DNA of 64,000 nt from Sunxiuqinia sp965372405 (GTDB taxonomy: Bacteria > Bacteroidota > Bacteroidia > Bacteroidales > Prolixibacteraceae). Made by a program: the position numbers and the translations under genes. The notes under the pieces are model-generated. The model was not told the DNA's origin, did no database searches, and worked only from the letters and a program-made list of their open reading frames with translations. Positions 26,931 to 35,480 of this stretch are shown one piece after another. The stretch is taken from assembly GCA_965372405.1 (NCBI GenBank), contig CBDVCE010000017.1:1-64000 (forward strand), in the 5' to 3' direction. Position 1 is the first letter of the stretch. Each line of letters begins with the position of its first letter.

Positions 26931-27557
26931 ATGATAAACGAGAAGTTTCCTTCCAGATTGTTGGAAAATGCTGTGAATGAATTTTCAAAACTACCGGGTA
27001 TCGGTAGAAAAACTGCGCTTCGTCTTGTACTACACCTATTACGGCAAGATAAAGACGAGGTCAATTTTTTCGGGAACAGTGTCATCCAGCTTCGAAGCGA
27101 TATTAAACATTGCAAAATCTGTCACAATATTTCCGATACTGAAGTTTGTAATATATGTAGCCACCCATCACGCGTCCCCGAAATAATATGCGTTGTTGAA
27201 AATATTAAAGATGTAATGTCCATTGAAAACACACAACAATTCAATGGCTTATACCACGTACTTGGTGGTATAATTTCACCCATGGATGGAATCGGGCCAT
27301 CTAACCTGGAAATCAACTCATTAATTGAACGTGTAAAAGAAAATGATTCGGCGGAGGTAATCCTTGCACTAAGCACAACAATGGAAGGAGATACAACAAA
27401 TTTTTTTATTTATAAGAAACTGAAGGACTTGAACGTTAAGATATCAACTCTTGCACGAGGTGTTTCTATTGGAGATGAACTGGAATATGCCGATGAGATA
27501 ACTCTGGGGCGTTCAATTAAAAACCGGATGAACTTCGAAGATTCATTGTCTCAATAA
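26931..27557 (+). CDS. recR: Recombination mediator protein RecR
   Basis: 208 residues. The helix-hairpin-helix LPGIGRKTALRL, the four-cysteine zinc finger CKICHN...CNICSHPSR, and a Toprim domain with ICVVENIKDVMSIE and YHVLGGIISPMDGIGP are all present. It loads RecA at single-strand gaps together with RecF/RecO. It is the first gene of a probable unit with the following glycosyltransferase fusion (12-base gap) and GNAT gene. Confidence 0.96.
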   Translation: MINEKFPSRLLENAVNEFSKLPGIGRKTALRLVLHLLRQDKDEVNFFGNSVIQLRSDIKHCKICHNISDTEVCNICSHPSRVPEIICVVENIKDVMSIENTQQFNGLYHVLGGIISPMDGIGPSNLEINSLIERVKENDSAEVILALSTTMEGDTTNFFIYKKLKDLNVKISTLARGVSIGDELEYADEITLGRSIKNRMNFEDSLSQ

Positions 27558-27569
27558 AACAGTTAATCC

Positions 27570-29519
27570 ATGAAGCTATCAGTAATAATTGTCAACTATA
27601 ATGTAAAATTCTTTCTCGAGCAGTGCCTCTATTCTGTTCAAAAAGCATGTTCGAAAATTGAGGCAGAAGTTTTTGTTGTTGATAATGACTCCGTTGACGG
27701 CTCATGCCAAATGGTTAAAGAAAAGTTCTCGGAGGTTATTTTAATTGAAAATCACGACAATAAGGGTTTTTCAAAAGCGAATAATCAAGCCATAAGAAAA
27801 TCAAAAGGCGAGTATGTGTTACTCCTAAACCCTGACACTATTATTGAAGAAGACAGTTTTACAAAGTGTATTAATTTCATGGACAATCATCCAGAAGCTG
27901 GCGCACTTGGGGTAAAGATGATTGATGGGAAAGGTCGTTTCCTACCCGAATCAAAAAGAGGCTTACCAACACCCGCAGTCGCTTTTTATAAAATTTTTGG
28001 GTTCTCAAAAGTATTCAGTAAGTCTAAACGTTTTGGACGTTATCACCTAGGTCATCTTGACAAAGATGAAGTTAATGAAATTGATGTTCTTGCTGGTGCA
28101 TACATGTTTATGAGAAAGTCAACCCTGGATAAGGTTGGCTTATTAGATGAAGAATACTTCATGTATGGCGAAGATATTGATCTTTCATACCGGATTACCA
28201 AAGGAGGATATAAAAACTTCTATTTCCCAGATACGACTATCATTCATTACAAAGGAGAAAGCACAAAGAAAGGCAGCATCAATTACGTAAAAGTGTTTTA
28301 TAAAGCAATGGCCATTTTTGCCAGCAAACACTTTTCGAAAGGACGGGCAAGCATGTTCTCTCTACTTATAAATATAGCAATTTACTTCCGTGCTTTACTT
28401 GCCGTAGTCAGCCGAATTACTAAAACCATTACCCTTCCACTGCTTGACGGATTATTTATTTATGCCGGTTTCTTATGGCTACTACCCTATTGGGAAAAAC
28501 TAAAATTTAACTCCGGTTATTATCCTGATGAATTTCTCAATTTTGCTGCTCCAGCTTATATTATCATATGGCTAATGAGCATCTGGTTTTCAGGAGGATA
28601 TCAAAAACAAATTAAGATTATTAAACTTTTACGTGGTTTATTTTGGGGAAGTATTACTATTCTTGTTTTCTACTCTCTAATAGATGAGAGTCTTCGATTC
28701 TCCAGAGCTTTGATCCTTCTGGGGTCTGCATGGGCAATGACCGTTCTTCTAGCATATCGTTTCCTGCTAAATTGGATCAAACCAACTTCATTTCGATTTG
28801 ACCTAAAGCGAATGAAGAAAGTTGTATTGATTGCTGTAAACGAAGAAGCTGATCGAATCAAGATGCTCATTAAACAATCAAACCTTAAAATTGACGTTAT
28901 CGGATTGGTTAATCCGAAACGAGATCAACATATTGCTCCATTCTTAGGCAATCTGGATCAGCTTCGGGAAATCATTCGCATTCATAAAATTGAAGAATTG
29001 ATTTTCAGCGCAAGTGATCTGACCTCACAACAGATCATCAACGTTATGCTTGAGCTTACTGATCTTAATATTGAATACAAAATTGCACCTCCTGAGAGTT
29101 TGTCCATTATCGGTAGCAACTCAATTGATACAGCTGGAGAACTTTACGTGGTTCATGTTAATGCAATCTCAAAAGAAAGCAATAAGCGAAACAAGAGACT
29201 GCTTGATTTGTTTTTTGCAGTTTCTATCTTGATTAGTTCTCCAATCTTATGCTGGACAGTAAAAAACCATGCTGGCCTTTTTCGAAATATATTTGCTGTA
29301 ATATTTGCTAAAAGAAGCTGGGTCGGATACTCATCATCAGATAAAAATGCAATACACCTTCCCATAATAAAAAGAGGAGTACTTTCTCCTACTGATAAAC
29401 AAAACCTAACTCTCACTGAGCCAAAAAAGCTTGAAATCGATATGGTTTATGCCAAAGATTATCGAATATTGAATGACCTGGAAATCATCCTTGCCGGATG
29501 GAAAAAACTTGGACAATGA
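27570..29519 (+). CDS. GT2 glycosyltransferase fused to a membrane module with a degenerate polyprenyl-phosphate sugar-phosphotransferase end
   Basis: 649 residues in two parts. Residues 1-240 are a normal GT2 enzyme: SVIIVNYNVKFFLEQCL, VDNDSVDGS, LLNPDTIIEED and the EDIDLSYRI acceptor motif. From about 260 to 405 come several transmembrane helices, then a Rossmann-like domain (about 410-530). The tail NKRLLDLFFAVSILISSPIL copies the KRxxDixxs membrane segment that begins the bacterial sugar transferase (PglC/WbaP) domain. The tail then goes straight to RSWVGYSS and YRILNDLEIILAGW, which match the end of that domain. The middle with the catalytic Asp-Glu pair and the KFRSM region is missing. 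It is probably active only as a GT2 enzyme; the rest may anchor or regulate. Confidence 0.8.
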   Translation: MKLSVIIVNYNVKFFLEQCLYSVQKACSKIEAEVFVVDNDSVDGSCQMVKEKFSEVILIENHDNKGFSKANNQAIRKSKGEYVLLLNPDTIIEEDSFTKCINFMDNHPEAGALGVKMIDGKGRFLPESKRGLPTPAVAFYKIFGFSKVFSKSKRFGRYHLGHLDKDEVNEIDVLAGAYMFMRKSTLDKVGLLDEEYFMYGEDIDLSYRITKGGYKNFYFPDTTIIHYKGESTKKGSINYVKVFYKAMAIFASKHFSKGRASMFSLLINIAIYFRALLAVVSRITKTITLPLLDGLFIYAGFLWLLPYWEKLKFNSGYYPDEFLNFAAPAYIIIWLMSIWFSGGYQKQIKIIKLLRGLFWGSITILVFYSLIDESLRFSRALILLGSAWAMTVLLAYRFLLNWIKPTSFRFDLKRMKKVVLIAVNEEADRIKMLIKQSNLKIDVIGLVNPKRDQHIAPFLGNLDQLREIIRIHKIEELIFSASDLTSQQIINVMLELTDLNIEYKIAPPESLSIIGSNSIDTAGELYVVHVNAISKESNKRNKRLLDLFFAVSILISSPILCWTVKNHAGLFRNIFAVIFAKRSWVGYSSSDKNAIHLPIIKRGVLSPTDKQNLTLTEPKKLEIDMVYAKDYRILNDLEIILAGWKKLGQ

Positions 29520-30043
29520 ATCTGGAAAAATTAGAATTTGGGAATGTTCGTCTTCGTCCACTTGAGCCTGAAGATTTGGAACTACTTTATGAATGGGAAA
29601 ACGACTTACCAACCTGGAAGGTAAGTAACACGCTTGTTCCATTCTCAAAATATATTTTGAAACAATACATTGAGGAATCTCACCGCGATATCTTTGACAC
29701 CAAACAACTTCGTTTAGTCATTGAAGATTTATCGGGGAAAGCCGTTGGAGCCATTGATCTTTTTGATTTTGATCCTTACCACCAGCGTGCCGGCATCGGA
29801 ATTCTAATTCATGCCACTGAAGATCGAAGAAAAGGTCTGGCACTCGACGCAATTAAGATCATGGCAAGATATTCATTAAAAGTACTCGGACTTCATCAGA
29901 TTTACGCAAATATCACCATTGACAATTTAGCCAGTATTAATTTGTTTGAAAAAGCAGGTTTTAAAAAAGCAGGCATAAAAAAGGATTGGAGAAAAATATC
30001 AACGGGCTGGTTAGATGAAGCGATTTATCAGTTGATTCTTTGA
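29516..30043 (+). CDS. GNAT-family N-acetyltransferase
   Basis: 175 residues from the ATG at 29516, whose ATGA overlaps the stop of the preceding gene and implies translational coupling. It has the RimJ/SpeG-like architecture: VRLRPLEPEDLELLYEWEN at the N-terminus, IGAIDL-type strand (AVGAIDLFDFD), the acetyl-CoA pyrophosphate loop region ATEDRRKGLALDAIK, and NLASINLFEKAGFKKAGIKK. It transfers acetyl from acetyl-CoA; the acceptor (polyamine, protein N-terminus or sugar amine) is unknown. The coupling to a glycosyltransferase gene would allow an amino-sugar role, but that is inference. Confidence 0.88.
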   Translation: MNLEKLEFGNVRLRPLEPEDLELLYEWENDLPTWKVSNTLVPFSKYILKQYIEESHRDIFDTKQLRLVIEDLSGKAVGAIDLFDFDPYHQRAGIGILIHATEDRRKGLALDAIKIMARYSLKVLGLHQIYANITIDNLASINLFEKAGFKKAGIKKDWRKISTGWLDEAIYQLIL

Positions 30044-30049
30044 TTTAAC

Positions 30050-30505
30050 TCAACATATCTCCGAAAACTCCGGAATATCTTTTAAGTAAGAATAGCTCTC
30101 ACTTTCAAAATCAACCTGACAACAGAAGTGATTTAATCCATTTGACACAATTAGATATGGAACCTTAAATTCCATATTATACCTTGCAATTTGATCAAAA
30201 GTATCTTGCGATATTTTCACATGCGGAGCTTTAAATTCAACAACAAGTAATGGTTTTCCCTCCCTGTTATATATAAGCAGATCAGCACGAAACTGATTTT
30301 TATTTATTTTCAATCCCGTTTCAATCGCCATCAACGATGCTGAAAAACCTTTTGTTTCAATCAAAAACCGAATAAAATTCTGACGTACCCATTCTTCTGG
30401 AGTTAGTACTAAAAATTTCTTTCTAATATCATCAAAAATCAGCTGCTTTTCCTGTTCATCCTTTATTCTGAAAGAATATGTTGGTAAATTTAATCTTGTA
30501 AACAT
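30050..30505 (-). CDS. Stand-alone HSDR_N-type nuclease-like domain protein
   Basis: 151 residues from the ATG at 30505. It matches the N-terminal domain of type I restriction R subunits (HSDR_N_2): LTPEEWVRQNFIRFL, then the PD-(D/E)xK-like core with FRADLLIYN (Asp) and LLVVEFKAP (Glu-x-Lys), and YNMEFKVPYLIVSNG. The helicase part of an R subunit is absent, and no methylase or specificity gene is near. Small proteins of this kind are widespread in Bacteroidota with unknown function. It is divergent from amn. Confidence 0.82.
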   Translation of the reverse strand: MFTRLNLPTYSFRIKDEQEKQLIFDDIRKKFLVLTPEEWVRQNFIRFLIETKGFSASLMAIETGLKINKNQFRADLLIYNREGKPLLVVEFKAPHVKISQDTFDQIARYNMEFKVPYLIVSNGLNHFCCQVDFESESYSYLKDIPEFSEIC

Positions 30506-30648
30506 CCTATGACAATTCAAAGTTGTACTTTTGTAAAATTATTTCCGAAGAAAAATTTTCGCAAAATAAGGGTATCCAAAAGTGCAAAAAAAAGATTAAA
30601 CCTATAGGGGGTATTAAAAAATATCAAAACCAAGACAAATCTCTGTCT

Positions 30649-31419
30649 ATGAAAACCAAAAAAGAAATCGTTGACAATTGGCTTCCCAGGTATACGGGTA
30701 GAGCTCTTGACAAATTTGGCAAGTATATTCTTCTTACCAACTTTCAATTGTATGTAGATATTTTTGCCGAGCAGTTTAATGTTGAAATTGATGGTGCTGA
30801 TAAAAATATGCCTACAGCTACATCAAATGACATTACAATTATCAACTTTGGGATGGGGAGCCCCAATGCTGCAACCATCATGGATTTGCTAAGTGCTGTT
30901 CATCCAAAAGCGGTACTTTTCTTAGGGAAATGCGGTGGACTAAAGCGAATCAATAAACTTGGAGATCTTATCTTGCCCATTGCTGCCATTCGAAGTGATG
31001 GTACATCAAACGACTATTTACCACCAGAAATTCCTGCACTTCCTGCTTTTAATTTACAACGAGCAGTTTCAACAGCAATCAGAGAAAATAAAGAAGACTA
31101 TTGGACTGGTGTAGTTTACACTACCAACAAACGGGTTTGGGAATATGACGAACGCTTTAAAAAATACCTTAACAGAACCAGAGCTATTGCTATTGATATG
31201 GAAACAGCCACAATCTTCACCGTTGGTTTCGCCAACCATATACCATCTGGTGCATTGCTTTTAGTTTCTGATCAACCAATGATTTCTACAGGAATTAAAA
31301 CTGCTGCAAGCGATGAAAAAGTAACTACCGATTTTGTGCAAAGGCATGTAAAAATTGGCATAGATGCACTCTTGGAAATTAAAAATGATGGACGCTCTGT
31401 AAGACACCTCAAATTTTAA
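30649..31419 (+). CDS. amn: AMP nucleosidase (Bacteroidota type)
   Basis: 256 residues from the ATG at 30649 (MKTKKEIVDNWLPRYTG); the frame is open further upstream, but that stretch is lysine-rich and unlike the family. It belongs to the nucleoside phosphorylase superfamily, with INFGMGSPNAATIMD, LFLGKCGGL, AIDMETATIF and LLVSDQPM. It hydrolyses AMP to adenine and ribose-5-phosphate. It begins a five-gene plus-strand run with holA (14-base gap). A -7-like TACTTTTG at 30526-30533 may be its promoter, but no matching -33 element is seen. Confidence 0.92.
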   Translation: MKTKKEIVDNWLPRYTGRALDKFGKYILLTNFQLYVDIFAEQFNVEIDGADKNMPTATSNDITIINFGMGSPNAATIMDLLSAVHPKAVLFLGKCGGLKRINKLGDLILPIAAIRSDGTSNDYLPPEIPALPAFNLQRAVSTAIRENKEDYWTGVVYTTNKRVWEYDERFKKYLNRTRAIAIDMETATIFTVGFANHIPSGALLLVSDQPMISTGIKTAASDEKVTTDFVQRHVKIGIDALLEIKNDGRSVRHLKF

Positions 31420-31433
31420 ACAAAAGACGAACA

Positions 31434-32432
31434 ATGAATTACGAAGATATTCTGGTTAACCTGCGAAATAAAATCTACCATCCCATTTATTTTTTGATGG
31501 GGGAAGAAAGCTATTTTATTGACCAAATCACCGACTACATTGCAAAAAATATATTAACCGAAGCAGAAAAAGGTTTCAACCAACATGTTTTGTATGGGAA
31601 AGACACTGACATTGAGACGATTATCACACATGCAAGACGTTTCCCAATGATGGCCAATCACCAGGTTATCATTTTAAAAGAAGCACAAAATATTAAAAAA
31701 ATTGAGGAGCTTGAACACTACATAAAAGCTCCACTTGAAAGTACCATTCTTGTAATTAACTACAAGTACAAAACAATTGATAAACGGAAGAGCTTCGCGA
31801 AGCAACTGGGGAAAAAAGGAGTTCTTTTTGAGTCAAAGAAAATATATGACAACAAGCTTCCCGCTTGGATTAACAGCTATTTATCAAACCAAAAATATAG
31901 TATTGAGCCGCAAGCTTCGGCAATGCTCGCTGAGTACCTAGGAACTGATCTTGGTAAAGTGTCCAACGAACTGGACAAGTTGATCATCTCATTGCCTGAA
32001 AACACCAAAATATCACCCGACCATATTGAAAAGAACATAGGGATCAGTAAAGATTTCAACATTTTTGAATTGCAAAATGCCTTGGGAGAAAAAAACATTC
32101 TAAAAACAAACCAAATCATTAATTATTTCGCTGCAAATCCATCTTCAAATCCAATACCAAGAACCATTGCCAGTTTGTATTTTTTCTTTATGAAAATTTT
32201 AACTTTCCATTTCTTGGAAGACAAATCGCAAAATGCAGTGGCATCAAGCCTGCAGATCAATCCATTCTTTGTTCGCTCTTACATGTCTGCTGCTAAAAAA
32301 TATCCCATTAAAAAAGTTGTTGCGATAATGGCGATTCTACGAGAATACGACATGAAGTCAAAGGGAATGGGAAATGTATCTGCTTCGGCTGGAGACCTTC
32401 AACGAGAAATGATTTACAAAATTTTACATTAA
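31434..32432 (+). CDS. holA: DNA polymerase III delta subunit
   Basis: 332 residues with the family's three domains: the N-terminal IYFLMGEESYFIDQITDYI, the strand VIILKEAQNIKKIEELE, LGTDLGKVSNELDKLI and NIGISKDFNIFELQNALG, and a helical C-terminal collar domain. It opens the sliding clamp as part of the clamp loader. The rhomboid gene starts 4 bases after the stop. Confidence 0.93.
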   Translation: MNYEDILVNLRNKIYHPIYFLMGEESYFIDQITDYIAKNILTEAEKGFNQHVLYGKDTDIETIITHARRFPMMANHQVIILKEAQNIKKIEELEHYIKAPLESTILVINYKYKTIDKRKSFAKQLGKKGVLFESKKIYDNKLPAWINSYLSNQKYSIEPQASAMLAEYLGTDLGKVSNELDKLIISLPENTKISPDHIEKNIGISKDFNIFELQNALGEKNILKTNQIINYFAANPSSNPIPRTIASLYFFFMKILTFHFLEDKSQNAVASSLQINPFFVRSYMSAAKKYPIKKVVAIMAILREYDMKSKGMGNVSASAGDLQREMIYKILH

Positions 32433-32436
32433 TCGC

Positions 32437-33045
32437 ATGACTATAATTATTATTGCCATAACAGCTCTTGTTTCTATTGCAGCCTTTAACAAGCCAGACT
32501 TGATGGAAAGGTTGCAATTTAATGCAAGTAAAGTGGTTCACAAACAAGAATATCTACGCTTAATCAGCCATGGCTTTATACATGCCAATTGGGAGCACCT
32601 AATTGTAAACATGTTTGTTCTGTATTCTTTTGGAAGTGCAATTGAAAGCTATTTTGAATATGGTTTTGGCAGGCTTCACAACGCCTACTTCCTTATTTTA
32701 TATTTTGGAGGTATGGTTTTTGCCAATGCCTATGCACTTTTTAAACACCGAAATAACTTTTATTACAATGCAGTTGGTGCATCGGGTGCAGTTTCTGCAG
32801 TACTTTTTGCTGCAATATTTTTTGAACCGTGGAGCAAAATTTATTTTTTTGGTATTCTGCCAGTTCCCGGAATTGTATTTGCCATACTTTATCTGGGCTA
32901 CTCATATTACATGAGCAGAAAACAAAATGACAATGTTGCACACGATGCTCACTTTCTGGGTGCTGTTTTTGGATTTGTATTTCCAATTTTGCTAAACACC
33001 CGCTTGCTTGAACGATTTCTTGATAAACTATTTATGCTGATATAA
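32437..33045 (+). CDS. Rhomboid-family intramembrane serine protease
   Basis: 202 residues, about six transmembrane helices. Features are the HANWEHLIVNMF segment of helix 2, the catalytic GASGA (Ser116) and a His in the last helix (AHDAHFLGAVFGF, His172). It cleaves membrane proteins within the lipid bilayer; its substrate is unknown. It lies in the amn-holA run and ends 1 base before the HAD gene. Confidence 0.92.
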   Translation: MTIIIIAITALVSIAAFNKPDLMERLQFNASKVVHKQEYLRLISHGFIHANWEHLIVNMFVLYSFGSAIESYFEYGFGRLHNAYFLILYFGGMVFANAYALFKHRNNFYYNAVGASGAVSAVLFAAIFFEPWSKIYFFGILPVPGIVFAILYLGYSYYMSRKQNDNVAHDAHFLGAVFGFVFPILLNTRLLERFLDKLFMLI

Positions 33046-33046
33046 A

Positions 33047-33532
33047 ATGAAAGCCATTTTCCTTGACCGTGACGGCGTAATTATTAACAATTCTTCTCAT
33101 TACTACATTTTTAAAACTGAAGATGTAGAATTTATTGATGGAATTTTTGACAACCTCAAACAGTTGAAAGGAAAAGGGTATGCATTTTTTGTAGTTACTA
33201 ATCAAGGAGGAATTTCTAAAAATAAATATGAGAAAAAGGATGTAGATCAAGTTCATCGCTTTATTCATGATGAGTTCAAAAAGCATGATATTGAAATTCT
33301 AGATTTTGCTTACTGTCCACATCATGAATCCAATGAGAAGTGTTTTTGCAGAAAACCTTCTTCGTTAATGATAGAGAAGTTAATCGCCAAGTATAAAATC
33401 GACCGTACAACATCATTTTTGATTGGTGATAGCATTCGCGACATTGAAGCAGCAAATGGCGCAGGAATCAGAGGAATTTTAATTCCTTCAAACCAGAACT
33501 TACACCCTATTATTGCTGAAATAATACCTTAA
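33047..33532 (+). CDS. HAD-IIIA phosphatase, GmhB/histidinol-phosphatase type
   Basis: 161 residues. HAD motif I is FLDRDGVI (Asp7, Asp9), motif II VVTNQGGI, and the motif IV region IGDSIRDIEAANGAGI. The zinc loop CPHH...CFCRKP is typical of D-glycero-D-manno-heptose-1,7-bisphosphate phosphatase (GmhB) and related histidinol phosphatases. Heptose synthesis for lipopolysaccharide is a possible role, but no other heptose gene is seen here, so I give no symbol. Confidence 0.88.
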   Translation: MKAIFLDRDGVIINNSSHYYIFKTEDVEFIDGIFDNLKQLKGKGYAFFVVTNQGGISKNKYEKKDVDQVHRFIHDEFKKHDIEILDFAYCPHHESNEKCFCRKPSSLMIEKLIAKYKIDRTTSFLIGDSIRDIEAANGAGIRGILIPSNQNLHPIIAEIIP

Positions 33533-33534
33533 CA

Positions 33535-34356
33535 ATGGCTCAATTCATACTGTACAATGGAGATTTCTTTTTGGAAAAAGAAAAGCTTTTCGACCAGCAA
33601 TCTCTTGCAAACAAGCTGTTCTCTGAAGAAATTAGATCCATCAAAAGCATTATGCCATTTTGGGAGGAACACCTTCAGCTTCTTATTTTCAAATTTAAAC
33701 TGCGAAACATTGGACTACCTGCTTTTTTGCAGAATGAAGGAAATGAACTAAAACGACAAATAGAACGGTCGCTTACAAAAAACAAACTTTTTAAGAGTGC
33801 TGTAGTTTCAATCACATTTTTTCACAATCAAAATAAAATCTCGTACCTGATATCTGTTGTTGGTAGTGATTCAAATAAATTTCTTCTGAATAAAGATGGA
33901 TTGATTGTTGAAATTTATGACAAAGTAACCAAAGCAATATCGCCACTCTCGTCACTATCAGAAGGTTCTGAGCCTTTTTGGAAATTACTTCGATCACATC
34001 AGGCACAACAACCTGGTATTGAATTTTTACTCACAAACACCGAAGGGAGTATTATTGAAGCATGGAAAAAGAATATATTTATCATTAAAGATAAACAGAT
34101 AATAACCCCTGCAATTTCGACAGGTGCCTACGTAGATATTAGCCTGAGGATAGTAAAAAGAATAAGCAAAATCCTTGGGCTTGATTTTATTGAAGTGAAT
34201 CAAGTATTAAGATCTGATCTTTTAAGTGCACATGAAGTTTTTCTTTGCAACTGTGTAAAAGGAATTGAATGGGTAAAAGGATTCGAGAATAAAAGATACT
34301 TCAGTAAAACAACTCGGCTGATAAATGACGAATTTAATAGACAGCTAATTCAGTGA
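33535..34356 (+). CDS. Class IV PLP-dependent aminotransferase / aminodeoxychorismate lyase-like protein
   Basis: 273 residues. The fold-type IV pattern is recognisable: FILYNGDF at the N-terminus, IMPFWEEHLQLL, a candidate Schiff-base Lys150 in PFWKLLRSHQAQQ, then NTEGSIIEAWKKNIFII, TPAISTGAYVDISLRIV and SAHEVFLCNCVKGI. This arrangement suits aminodeoxychorismate lyase (PabC) or a branched-chain-like aminotransferase. The sequence is divergent, so the reaction is open. It ends the amn run and overlaps the convergent yqgE gene by 12 bases. Confidence 0.8.
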   Translation: MAQFILYNGDFFLEKEKLFDQQSLANKLFSEEIRSIKSIMPFWEEHLQLLIFKFKLRNIGLPAFLQNEGNELKRQIERSLTKNKLFKSAVVSITFFHNQNKISYLISVVGSDSNKFLLNKDGLIVEIYDKVTKAISPLSSLSEGSEPFWKLLRSHQAQQPGIEFLLTNTEGSIIEAWKKNIFIIKDKQIITPAISTGAYVDISLRIVKRISKILGLDFIEVNQVLRSDLLSAHEVFLCNCVKGIEWVKGFENKRYFSKTTRLINDEFNRQLIQ

Positions 34357-34920
34357 TGGATTTTCAGGAAAGTTTTCCCAAATAGTATACTTACCACCAA
34401 CATCACGAATGGCATCAACCCAAGTAGTTTGACTAGGTTTTTTATCCAATACACTATTCTCCTTTATTTCAGAAACAAGCCATGAATTTTCATTTAATTC
34501 CTCTTCCAGCTGACCTTCATCCCACCCGGAATAACCCAGGAAAAAACGTATCTGGTCATTTCTCACCGCCCCTAAACTTATTTTCTTTTTAAGAACTTCA
34601 AAATCTCCACCCCAATATATATTATCTTTTACATGAATACTTCCGGGGATCTCATCACCAAGTGAGTGAATAAAATAGATGGAGTCGGTACTTACCGGCC
34701 CACCTAAAGAAACTTCAGCATTAAAATCAGGAAAATCGCTCATGATCTCATCAATCGGATAGTCAATTTTTTTATTAATAATAAAGCCAACCGCCCCTTT
34801 TTCGCTATGCGACACAATCAAAATTACAGCACGATTAAAATAGCTACCTGGCAAAAAAGGTTCAGCAATTAAAATCCTCCCTTTTTCAGGTGCCACATGG
34901 TTTGTCTCTATTTTAAACAT
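34345..34920 (-). CDS. YqgE/AlgH family protein (UPF0301)
   Basis: 191 residues from the ATG at 34920, the family length; the upstream extension is not family-like. Typical segments are KGRILIAEPFLPGSYFNRAVILI, VGFIINKK, the GGPV motif (VSLGGPVSTDSIYFIHS), FLGYSGWDEGQLEEELNENSW and the tryptophan-rich end. The family role is unclear. It sits downstream of divIC, and its 3' end overlaps the convergent aminotransferase gene by 12 bases. Confidence 0.93.
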   Translation of the reverse strand: MFKIETNHVAPEKGRILIAEPFLPGSYFNRAVILIVSHSEKGAVGFIINKKIDYPIDEIMSDFPDFNAEVSLGGPVSTDSIYFIHSLGDEIPGSIHVKDNIYWGGDFEVLKKKISLGAVRNDQIRFFLGYSGWDEGQLEEELNENSWLVSEIKENSVLDKKPSQTTWVDAIRDVGGKYTIWENFPENPSLN

Positions 34921-35081
34921 ATTGATATCCAAGGCTGTAATCTTAATAAATCTATTCCAATTTAAAAAAAATGTATTATTTATCAAACAGTTAAACGCAA
35001 TAACTTTAAAATAAATCTAAATAAGCTTTTTTCTCTTCAAAAAAACTACAAGAATTATCAAAATATTAAAGCAACTAGATT

Positions 35082-35384
35082 TTATTCCTCTTCAATAATT
35101 ACGAACACATCTTCGTTCGATTTTTTCATCAAGAATTGTTCACGGGCAAACTTTTCGAGGTTTTTCTGATTGGTTTGGAGTTCTTGGATTTTTCGCTGAT
35201 CAGACTCAATTTTAGTTTCCAGAAAGTCTTTTTGCTCCACCAAAAGGGAAAGTTTTTGCTTGTTCTGAAAGTGCTGTAGCAGGTTGTGTTCGTCAAAAAA
35301 GAAAATCCATATCAAAAAGAAAAAGACAGCAAAACTGTACTTATTTCGAATGTATTTCCAAATGACATGTAGGATCGTCTTCAT
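35082..35384 (-). CDS. FtsB/DivIC-type septum formation protein
   Basis: 100 residues: short cytoplasmic N-terminus, one transmembrane helix (about 18-30), then a coiled coil (LLVEQKDFLETKIESDQRKIQELQ is part of it) and the short conserved segment KFAREQFLMKKSNEDVFVIIEE. This is the layout of FtsB/DivIC, which joins the FtsQ-FtsL complex at the division site. It lies downstream of pruA, separated by a strong terminator. Confidence 0.9.
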   Translation of the reverse strand: MKTILHVIWKYIRNKYSFAVFFFLIWIFFFDEHNLLQHFQNKQKLSLLVEQKDFLETKIESDQRKIQELQTNQKNLEKFAREQFLMKKSNEDVFVIIEEE

Positions 35385-35424
35385 TTCAAAAATTATTTAC
35401 AGCAAAAGTAAGTCATCTGTGCTG

Positions 35425-35457
35425 AAAAAAAAAGGAGGTGAAAAAAATCACCTCCTT
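35425..35457 (-). terminator. Rho-independent terminator of pruA
   Basis: A 10-bp stem AAGGAGGTGA/TCACCTCCTT with a 6-base loop (35432-35457), followed on the minus strand by a run of nine T (35425-35433). It lies 24 bases after the pruA stop. The stem resembles a Shine-Dalgarno sequence but is not in position to act as one. Confidence 0.88.
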
Positions 35458-35480
35458 AATGTATCATTTAAGTAAAAAGT

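Noticed and set aside
30050..30505. Type I restriction-modification system
   Set aside because: Only the N-terminal nuclease-like domain is present; no helicase, hsdM or hsdS nearby.
30523..30648. N-terminal extension of AMP nucleosidase
   Set aside because: The extra 42 residues are lysine-rich and unlike the family, which begins at MKTKKEIVDNW; a -7-like promoter box lies within this stretch.
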